DNA of 64,000 bases from Calothrix sp. NIES-4101. GTDB lineage: Bacteria; Cyanobacteriota; Cyanobacteriia; Cyanobacteriales; Nostocaceae. The number at the start of each line of letters is the position of its first letter. Within the stretch, counting starts at the first letter, position 1. The position numbers were made by a program, and so were the translations under genes. The stretch spans positions 4,588,001 to 4,652,000 of the forward strand of contig AP018280.1 of assembly GCA_004296455.1 (NCBI GenBank), in the 5' to 3' direction. The notes beneath the pieces were generated by a model, which was given only the letters and a program-made list of their open reading frames with translations, searched no databases and had not been told where the DNA came from. Below, piece by piece: positions 56,498 through 64,000 of this stretch.

Positions 56498-58166
56498 TAG
56501 AGGAATTTTTGAAGAATGAAAGCCGTACCCTTTCTATTAATAGTAACAACTGGGTTATTAATACCAGGGATAATGCGATCGGCTACGGCTCAAGTCGTAT
56601 CGGATGGAACTACTAACACCACTGTCAACTCAAGTGGTAATAATTTTACTATTCTTAATGGCATAGATAAAGGTAATAATTTATTTCATAGCTTCAGTAA
56701 TTTCTCTGTGCCTACAAATGGTGCAGCGAGATTTGATTTAGTAAATACACCCAATATTACGACTATATTTAGTCGGGTTACAGGTGGAAATATTTCTAAT
56801 ATTGATGGATTAATTCAAACGCTCAACGCGAATAATAATGCCGTGAGTTTGTTTTTAATGAATCCTAACGGGATTGTATTCGGAGAAAATGCCAAGTTAG
56901 ATATTAGCGGTTCGTTTGTAGGGACGACAGCAAATAGTATTAAATTTGCCGATGGGGTGGAATTTAGTGCAGTCAATTCCAGCGAACCACCTCTGCTGAC
57001 AATGAGTGTACCTGTAGGGCTGCAAATGGGAATTAATGCCGGAGCAATTCAAGTTCAAGGTACACCTGCGAACAATCCTCAGTTTCGGACACCGACATTG
57101 TCGATGAAAGCAAATCAGACCCTGGCGTTGATTGGAGGGCAAATCGATGTCAATAGTGCCAATATTTCTGCACCGGATAGTCATGTGGAATTGTGGGCAA
57201 TGCAAAATGGCACAGTGAATATTCCTACCTTTGGCAACTGGCAATTGGCAAGTTCATCCCTCTCCCCTACCTGGGGAACCATCACATTGCAGCAGTCTTC
57301 CTCTATTGATACAAGTGGAGCTAATGGAGGAGCAATTAATATTCGCGGACAGGGATTAACCCTACAAGAAGGCTCAAATATAGGTTCAGCGACGGGTACA
57401 AATGGCCAAGGAGAGGGGATTACCGTCCAGACAACAGAATTCGTGAATCTACTGGGTGCGTCTCATCCTAGTAATGTTGTATTTCCGGGTTTAAATACCA
57501 GTGTCAGAGGAGGTATGGCGACTGCTGGGAATATCACAGTTGAGACTCCACGCTTGCAAATTGACAATGGGGGATGGTTAAGCTCTGTTAACATGGTTAC
57601 CAATTTTTCTGCCCTCTCGTCGCAGCCAATTAGGAATAGCAAAACAGGGAACATTATGGTTCGGGCTACTGAGATAGACATACGTGGTTATACACCATTC
57701 ATTAATCCAGCTACAAGAGCTGTTGTATCCAGTGCAATTACAACACTTACAGGCGGAACACAGAATGAGAGTGGTGCAATTACAGTAGAAGCCGAACGGA
57801 TACGGTTGCAAGATGGGGGGCGTATCAGTACTGATTTGTTTGGTCTCTTAGCACCTGCAAGCGGCAGAGCAGGAAATATTTTTGTTACAGCAAGCCAAAG
57901 TCTAGATATTCTTGGCGCTAGCCCAGCTAATGCTACGAGTGCAATCATTAGTTCAATTAACATTTTGGCGAATGGTCAAGGGGGCAATGTTACAGTTAAC
58001 ACAGGACAACTAAGGCTCGCTAAAGGTGGGACTATCTCTAGTCAGATTACAGGGAATCCAAATGTGGCGATTGCAGGCAGAGGCTAGGCTGTTGACTTTG
58101 TTGGTTTTAAGGCACCATTGCTTCATACAATAATAGTGTCGTTAATACTTAGCACATTCAAAGCCC

Positions 58167-58418
58167 ATGCAGGAGTTTAAAAGCCCAGTTAGTAGATTAG
58201 CACGTTTGTTTCAGAAAGGTCGAGATAACTGGAAAGAAAAAGCACTATTAAAACAAAAAAAGATTAGAGCCTTAGAAATCAAGGTTAGAGATCTATTAGA
58301 TTCAAGAGAAGAATGGAAAAATCGCGCGTTGATGGCAGAGTCAAAACTAAAAGAGTTAAACATTGAAGGAGATTTAGACGAAAAAAAGAGGAAATTCAAG
58401 TCGAAGCAGAAATCATAG
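58167..58418 (+). CDS. IS accessory coiled-coil protein
   Basis: 83 residues, very basic, almost all charged helix (LARLFQKGRDNWKEKALLKQ, then heptad-like KIRALEIKVRDLLDSREEW). No catalytic motif. It lies 5 bases before the transposase start, so the two should be translated together. It may bind DNA or the transposase. Function inferred from position only. Confidence 0.75.
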   Translation: MQEFKSPVSRLARLFQKGRDNWKEKALLKQKKIRALEIKVRDLLDSREEWKNRALMAESKLKELNIEGDLDEKKRKFKSKQKS

Positions 58419-58423
58419 AAGCT

Positions 58424-59725
58424 ATGGAATTAAATGTGAAGGGTCATCATTATGATGCCAAAATAATTCAGCAAGCACTCTTACTTTTAATTGAATGTGG
58501 TATCAGTTTTAGAGGAGTAGAAAAAGTATTTGAGTTGTTTAATAATTATGAAGAGCAGGCAACTCCAAGTTTCAGTTGTGTGAGAAAGTGGTTGGCTCGG
58601 ATTGGAATATATGAATTGACAAAAGAGAAAGAATATCGTGATGATTGGATATTTATTGTCGATTTGACATTAGAATTAGGGAAACAAAAAGCGTTGGTAA
58701 TTTTAGGCGTTTCACAGCAGCATATTGAAGAAAATGTGATGAAGCAGAAAAGAGGGTTGGCGCATGAAGACGTGAAAATTTTCGGATTAGAAATTATGGA
58801 TTCTACGAAAGGAGAGATTATAGAATCAAAACTAGAAAAAATCAGTCAAAAAGTCGGCGTACCAGTACAAATAGTAGCGGACAATGGTAGCGACCTAGCT
58901 CGTGGAATCAAGCTATACCAGCAAAATCACCCAGATATTATCTATACCCATGATGTGACTCATGCAATGGCTTTACTTTTAAAATACCAGCTAGATTCGG
59001 ATGAGAGATATCAGTCATTTATTCAAAAATGTAATATCAGCAGACAAAAATTACAACAAACAGATTTATCATTTTTATCTCCTCCAACACAACGTTCTCA
59101 ATGTCGTTTTTTTAATGTAGAAAGGTTGACAAATTGGGGGATTAAATTACTAAATTCTTCTCCAGACACTTTAATTAAATTAATGCCAGATTCTGACCCT
59201 TCGCTGATTACTCAGAAAATAGTAGATAAATTGGGATGGTTAGTTGACTACGAATCAGACCTAATTCAATGGAACCAAATGGTGTCACTCACACGAGGTG
59301 TTGAAACTCAACTCAAACAATCAGGAATTAGTCATAAAACTCTCGATTTTTTTGAACAAAATAAAGTTATATTTGATGATAATTCTCTCCAGAAACTTCA
59401 ACAAAGTATTTTGGGTTATTTGTCTGTTCAATGCCGAAAAATTAAAAACCAATCTACTTTTTTAGCTACTTCTGATGTGATTGAGTCATTGTTTGGAAAA
59501 TATAAGCAATTTTCCGCGCGCTGTCCATTTAAAGAAATGGGTCAGATGCTGCTAACCATCTGTTTATCTACTATGAATCTGACGACAGCTTTGATTAAAA
59601 ACGCACTTGAAACAATTAGTTTTTCAGACGTTGAAGCATGGCTATCTGAAGTTTTTGGTCAATCCACACTATCAAAACGAAAAACGTTGTTTTCAGGGGA
59701 TTGTGACGACATTAAAAGTGCATGA
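58424..59725 (+). CDS. Putative DDE transposase of an unclassified IS
   Basis: 433 residues. N-terminal helix-turn-helix-like segment (KIIQQALLLLIECGISFRGVE, a degenerate HTH; FSCVRKWLARIG). Candidate catalytic residues: Asp in FIVDLTLELGKQ, Asp in QIVADNGSDLARG, and Glu in ATSDVIESLFGKYK. A large helical insert lies between the second Asp and the Glu. The gene ends about 40 bases before the right terminal repeat. The element context (ends, target duplication) makes the transposase role safe; the family is not recognised. Confidence 0.8.
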   Translation: MELNVKGHHYDAKIIQQALLLLIECGISFRGVEKVFELFNNYEEQATPSFSCVRKWLARIGIYELTKEKEYRDDWIFIVDLTLELGKQKALVILGVSQQHIEENVMKQKRGLAHEDVKIFGLEIMDSTKGEIIESKLEKISQKVGVPVQIVADNGSDLARGIKLYQQNHPDIIYTHDVTHAMALLLKYQLDSDERYQSFIQKCNISRQKLQQTDLSFLSPPTQRSQCRFFNVERLTNWGIKLLNSSPDTLIKLMPDSDPSLITQKIVDKLGWLVDYESDLIQWNQMVSLTRGVETQLKQSGISHKTLDFFEQNKVIFDDNSLQKLQQSILGYLSVQCRKIKNQSTFLATSDVIESLFGKYKQFSARCPFKEMGQMLLTICLSTMNLTTALIKNALETISFSDVEAWLSEVFGQSTLSKRKTLFSGDCDDIKSA

Positions 59726-60998
59726 ACTTTTACCATGTCAAAAGGCACAGAGTCAACAGCCTAGGCAGAGGCACAGCAGGGGATATCACTATTCACGCTA
59801 CTGATGTACAGGTCAGTGACCCCATTATTGAGCGGTTTAGTCAAGCTCCCAGTGGTATCACTGTAGCGGTAGGGCAAAATTCCATCGGTCAGGGGGGTAA
59901 AATTAACCTGACAGCAGATAACCTGCGCGTCTTTAACGGCGGACAAATTACCTCCTCTACAGAGGGTAATGGTGTGGCGGGTAATGTTAACTTGCAAGTT
60001 AAAAATATTACTGTAGAAGGCATATCTCAACCTTTAAGCAATGGTCAGATTTTACCTAGTAACATCACAGCAACTTCTACTACTACCTCTGATGCTGGTT
60101 CAGTGAGTCTAGTAGCAAATCAACTCAATGTTCTTAATAATGGGCAAATTTCTGTCAGTAATACAGGTGGTGGCTATTCTGGAAACTTGCTAGTTAATGC
60201 CAACCAAATCAAGCTGGAGCAAGGAGGTAGTCTGATTTCGGAAGTTTCCGCAGGCGATCGCGGTAACATTACTCTCAATACTGATGTTCTATTGATGCGT
60301 TATGGCAGTAAAATTAACACCAATGCCACAGATACAGCCACAGGTGGCAACATCAGGATTAATGCACCGATTATTATTGGTTTAGAAAATAGCGATATTA
60401 CAGCAAATGCGATTGAAGGGGCTGGTGGCAATATTGATATCACGACTCAAGGTTTATTTGGACTAGAATTCCGCGACCAACTCACCCCGGAAAGTGACAT
60501 TACAGCTAGTTCCCAATTTGGAGTTAGTGGCACAGTACAAATTAATAACTTTGGTGTTGACCCGAATTCTGGTTTAGTAGAATTACCAGCGAATGTTACT
60601 GATCCGTCACAACAAATTGCTACAGGTTGTGCAGACACCAGTAGTAATAGTTTTATTGCCACCGGAAGAGGTGGAATACCCCAAAATCCCAGTCAAGAAT
60701 TGAGGAGCGATCGCACTTGGTCTGATGTACGTGACATCTCTGCATTCCGCCAAACTCAGCCAGTACAAGCGAAAATCTCCACCACTCCAGAAACCCCCAC
60801 AGAAACTTTTACTCAAGCTACTTCTTGGCATCGCAACGCTCAAGGAAAAATTGAGTTAGTTGCAGATAAACCTTCTACTAATATGCAAAAAGCATTAACC
60901 TGTGCTGCTGTTCCCAAAAGTTAATTTCAGTTCTAATAGTGTTAGAAATTATACTATCTTGGGAATCTTAAATACTAAGTGTAAAACGGGATTGGGTT

Positions 60999-63479
60999 AT
61001 GGGTAATATCTCTGTTTGGTTTGGTTTGATTGGCGGAATTATAACAGGTGCAATTTGGAGTAATTCTGTTAATGCTCAAGTAGTTTCCGACGGAACCCTC
61101 AAAACTACCGTTTCCCAAAGTGGTAACAACTTCACTATTACAAATGGCGATCGCATTGGCAATAATTTATTTCATAGCTTCAGTCAATTTTCTATTCCCA
61201 CCAATGGCTCTGCATTATTTAACAATACCGCAGATGTACAAAATATTTTTAGTCGTGTCACTGGCGGTAGTGTTTCCAATATTGATGGTTTAATTCAAGC
61301 CAATGGTAGTGCTAATCTATTTTTGTTAAATCCCAGTGGGATTATTTTTGGACAAAATGCCACCTTGAATATAGGCGGTTCATTTGTAGGAACGACAGCG
61401 AATAGTATTAAATTTGCTGATGGGGTGGAATTTAGTGCCACTAATCCTGGTGCAACACCATTGCTGACGATGAGTGTCCCCATTGGCTTGCAAATGGGCA
61501 GTAACCCAACCCCCATCACGGTTCAAGGAACAGGTCATGCCCTAACAGCAGTCAGCACCGTCGCCCCCATCACTCAAAACCCCAGTTCCTCAGAACTGCG
61601 GGTAAAGCCAGGAAAAACCTTGGCATTGGTGGGGGGTAGCTTGAATCTCACTGGTGCAACCTTGAACGCGCCCGAAGGACGTTTGGAATTGGGGAGTTTA
61701 GACGGAGTAGGACTGGTCAGTTTGAATCCCATCTCCCAAGGTTATCAGTTAGGTTATGAGAGCGGACAAAGCTTTGCAGATATCCAACTTACCCAAAAAT
61801 CCTTCCTAAGTATAGGAGCATTACCAACTGTAGGGGCATTAAATGCTGGTTCCGTACAGTTGCAGGGGAAACACATTCAAATCAGCGATGGTTCAATTAT
61901 ATTTTCCAAAAATCTGGGAAATGTCGCTGGGGGTGAATTTTTTTTACAAGCTTCAGAAGGGATTGATATTGTGGGGACAACAGCCAACGCCCAAATTCGT
62001 AGTGGCATCCGCTCTGAAGGCTTGAATACTGGCGCAGGTTCACCCATCCGTATCATTACTCCCCACTTAACCATCTCCCAAGGAGCAGGAGTCAACACAA
62101 ATGCTTTTGGATTGGCAGCCAGTGGTGATATTCTGATTGATGCCGGGACAGTGGAGTTATCTGGTTTCTCTCCCATCAACCCCACAGGAGTAACCTCCCT
62201 GACTACCTCTTCCCGAACAGCTAAGTCAGCAGGCAATCTCTCTATTAACAGTAATAATCTACTAGTTTCTCAGGGAGCAGCCATCTCTTCAGTGGCATTA
62301 GCGAGTGGTTCCACAGGGCAAGTAACTATTCGCAGTAAAAATACAACTGTCACAGGAGACAATCCGGCAGGACTCTATAGCAACATTAGTGCAATCACCT
62401 ATGGCACAGGCGATGCCCAAACCTTAACGTTAGATACAAACCGATTACAACTGCTCAATGGGGGAGTGGTTAGCACCACATCCTTCTTGATTGGTAAAGC
62501 TGGAAATTTAAACATTAACGCGACGGAATCGATTCTGATTGACGGACACAGCCAGGCTAACAATAGCAGTATTAACTCAGCCGTTCTTATCCCTCCATCA
62601 TTACTCCAAAAGTTATTCAATTTGCCCAATATTCTGTCGGCGAACGCCGGAACTGTGAATGTAAGCACCCCTAACTTGACTTTAAAGAATGGCGGTGTAG
62701 TTAGTGTTACCAATCAGGGTACGGGTGATGGTGGCAATATCAAAATTGCTGTTAGTAAGATGTTCTTAGACAATCAAGGTAGCATTCAAGCTCAAACGAC
62801 ATCGGGTGAGGGAGGTAATATTACCTCACAAGTTAGCGAACTGTTGTTACTACGTCACAATAGCTTGATTAGTGCAACATCAGCAGGTACGGGTAATGGC
62901 GGTAATATTAACATCAATGCTCCAGTAATCGCTGGGCTAGAAAACAGTGACATTGTTGCTAATGCAGTGAAAGGAAGAGGTGGCAATATTGATATCACCA
63001 CACAAGGTATTATTGGTCTAGAATTCCGCAATACTCTGACTCCAAGAGTTGACCTCACCAATGACATTACCGCTAGTTCCGAATTTAATGTTAATGGCAC
63101 AGTTCAAGTCAATACTATTGGTGTTGACCCTAATTCTGGTTTAGTCGAACTACCAGCAAATATAACCGACCCGTCACAACAAATTGCTACAGGTTGTGCA
63201 GATAGCAGTGGTAGTAGTTTTATCGCCACCGGAAGGGGTGGAATACCACAAAATCCCAATCAAGATGTAAAGAGCGATCGCACTTGGTCTGATGTGCGTG
63301 ATATCTCTGCATTCCGCCAAACTCAGCCAGTACAAGCGAAAATCCCCACCACCCCAGAAACACTTGTGCAAGCTACTTCTTGGCATCGAAATGCTCAAGG
63401 AAAAATTGAATTAGTTGCAGATAAACCTTCTACTCCAGTGCAACAACAATTAACCTGTGCTGCTGTTCCCAAAAGTTAG
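60999..63479 (+). CDS. TPS6: intact TPS exoprotein (type B, divergent)
   Basis: 826 residues. Its signal peptide (MGNISVWFGLIGGIITGAIW, cleavage near VNA-QV) and leader differ from TPS2-5, so it is an older copy. TPS domain with NNFTITNGDRIGNNLFHSFS, VTGGSVSNIDGLIQ, NPSGIIFG and GGSFVGTTANSIKF. Centre of type B character (KTLALVGGSLNLTGATLNAP, GRLELGSLDGVGLV). The last ~200 residues again match the array (GLEFRNTLTPRVDLTNDI, then the two-Cys end with AAVPKS). Last gene of the array; predicted to be exported through the ShlB partner. Confidence 0.93.
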   Translation: MGNISVWFGLIGGIITGAIWSNSVNAQVVSDGTLKTTVSQSGNNFTITNGDRIGNNLFHSFSQFSIPTNGSALFNNTADVQNIFSRVTGGSVSNIDGLIQANGSANLFLLNPSGIIFGQNATLNIGGSFVGTTANSIKFADGVEFSATNPGATPLLTMSVPIGLQMGSNPTPITVQGTGHALTAVSTVAPITQNPSSSELRVKPGKTLALVGGSLNLTGATLNAPEGRLELGSLDGVGLVSLNPISQGYQLGYESGQSFADIQLTQKSFLSIGALPTVGALNAGSVQLQGKHIQISDGSIIFSKNLGNVAGGEFFLQASEGIDIVGTTANAQIRSGIRSEGLNTGAGSPIRIITPHLTISQGAGVNTNAFGLAASGDILIDAGTVELSGFSPINPTGVTSLTTSSRTAKSAGNLSINSNNLLVSQGAAISSVALASGSTGQVTIRSKNTTVTGDNPAGLYSNISAITYGTGDAQTLTLDTNRLQLLNGGVVSTTSFLIGKAGNLNINATESILIDGHSQANNSSINSAVLIPPSLLQKLFNLPNILSANAGTVNVSTPNLTLKNGGVVSVTNQGTGDGGNIKIAVSKMFLDNQGSIQAQTTSGEGGNITSQVSELLLLRHNSLISATSAGTGNGGNININAPVIAGLENSDIVANAVKGRGGNIDITTQGIIGLEFRNTLTPRVDLTNDITASSEFNVNGTVQVNTIGVDPNSGLVELPANITDPSQQIATGCADSSGSSFIATGRGGIPQNPNQDVKSDRTWSDVRDISAFRQTQPVQAKIPTTPETLVQATSWHRNAQGKIELVADKPSTPVQQQLTCAAVPKS

Positions 63480-63632
63480 TTAAATGTCTAAGGTGACACG
63501 AATACTTTGATGTGAAGAGAGAATCAAATATGGAAGGTATGAGCTTTTAAGTAATGTTTGGGATGTATTCTTTACTGTTAATACTATATATAGGAAAAAG
63601 AATAATATGACCTAAAAAATATATAGCTAAAA

Positions 63633-64000
63633 ATGAAATTACCTTTATTTAGTTTATTTCCAAGTTTAAGTCTTGTTCTTTGTCTGACTTTAATGCCAAA
63701 TGTAAGAGCAAACGCGATCGCAAACCAGCAAAATCAACAAATATCAGTACAAGAAATAGCGACAAGAAAGGAAATTAGAACGCTGTTAGGTTCAGTCGGT
63801 CGTGCACAACAAGCACATTTTCTAGAAAATCATCGTTTTGCAACCCAGATTAAACAGTTAGGCTTGGGTGACGACATCCAAAATAGCATTCCAGGTTATC
63901 AATGGCAAGTATTTACTGATAAGAAAGCCGAAATAGCTGCGATCACGGTATTATCACCAAAGCAAAGTGGCTCACGAACATATGTTAATTTTGTTAACCT
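63633..64000 (+). CDS. Type IV pilin-like G/H family protein (3' end outside window)
   Basis: 122 codons are visible. Signal peptide-like start MKLPLFSLFPSLSLVLCLTL followed by ANA. The segment RTLLGSVGRAQQAHFLENHR, then FATQIKQLGLGDDI, is the typical central motif of cyanobacterial type IV pilin-like G and H proteins. Unlike true pilins it shows no N-terminal Phe/Glu helix, so it is more likely an exported pilin-related protein than a pilus subunit. It lies 153 bases after TPS6 and has no obvious role in secretion. Confidence 0.75.
   Translation, partial: MKLPLFSLFPSLSLVLCLTLMPNVRANAIANQQNQQISVQEIATRKEIRTLLGSVGRAQQAHFLENHRFATQIKQLGLGDDIQNSIPGYQWQVFTDKKAEIAAITVLSPKQSGSRTYVNFVN

Larger units (their letters stand above)
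58085..59763 (+). mobile_element. Unclassified two-gene insertion sequence, 1679 bp
   Basis: Terminal inverted repeats begin TAGGCTGTTGACT at both ends. A perfect 9-bp target duplication GGCAGAGGC lies at 58076-58084 and 59764-59772. It carries a small coiled-coil ORF and a 433-residue DDE-like transposase. I cannot assign it to a named IS family. Confidence 0.9.
56516..60924 (+). pseudogene. TPS5: TPS exoprotein (type A) broken by a two-ORF IS
   Basis: Starts at ATG 56516 after AGAGGAATTTTTG, 18 bases after the group II intron. Signal peptide ends SATAQ. Joining 56516-58084 to 59773-60924 gives 906 codons plus stop, and the junction AIAGRG-TAGDITIHATDVQ matches the unbroken TPS3 sequence. 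In its present form translation yields 523 residues with signal peptide, TPS domain and part of the type A helix but no C-terminal domain. Such a truncated product could still be exported. The distal fragment is open from within the IS end (59722) but lacks a signal. Confidence 0.92.

Overview
The window looks like chromosomal DNA of a filamentous, probably heterocyst-forming-type cyanobacterium. The evidence is the frequent HIP1-type GCGATCGC octamers, a complete orange carotenoid protein / fluorescence recovery protein pair, a CruA/CruP-type lycopene cyclase homologue, DUF928 and CHASE2 proteins, and large cyanobacterial two-partner-secretion exoproteins. Many different mobile elements are present. 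No tRNA, rRNA or CRISPR array was recognised.

Left third (1-24.7 kb) is ordinary chromosome. It holds an enolase-superfamily epimerase (cut by the window edge) overlapping a DUF1611 protein, a CruA-like flavoprotein, an HlyD-type adaptor, ocp-frp with a hairpin between them, an S8 peptidase that lacks the usual oxyanion-hole Asn, an ISAzo13-like element whose DDE triad is split by a frameshift, a DOMON-like/phosphotransferase pair, a choice-of-anchor-A PEP-CTERM protein, a MacA/MacB-like adaptor and permease without an ATPase, a histidine kinase lacking its phospho-accepting His, and a zinc-ribbon/Ser-Thr kinase/FGE-fold fusion.

Middle (24.7-40.3 kb): on the minus strand lies a run of genes for a TPR-CHAT caspase-like protease, a DUF928 secreted protein, a CHASE2 hybrid histidine kinase and a REC-histidine kinase. 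On the plus strand, facing away from it, are a ShlB/FhaC outer-membrane transporter and a second histidine kinase paralogous to the REC kinase. Between the two arms sit two complete insertion sequences (ISAs1 family, 10-bp target duplication; IS4-like, 9-bp duplication).

Right third (40.3-63.5 kb): six tandem paralogous TPS-domain exoproteins (called TPS1-TPS6 here) follow the single ShlB transporter. They alternate between two central architectures: type A (TPS1, 3, 5) and type B (TPS2, 4, 6). All three type A genes are broken, by two inverted identical ISs (TPS1), an ISL3-like MITE (TPS3), and an unrecognised two-ORF IS plus an upstream group II intron (TPS5). In each case, removing the element and one copy of its target duplication restores an open frame of about 905-907 codons. 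All three type B genes are intact. The paralogues share near-identical ends and intergenic leaders but differ in the middle, which points to recombination among them. The window ends inside a type IV pilin-like gene.

Most interesting proposal (inference): CHAT protease + DUF928 + CHASE2/REC kinases + ShlB + alternating exoprotein array form one sensory, proteolytic and secretion locus at the cell surface, in which one exoprotein class has been inactivated repeatedly.
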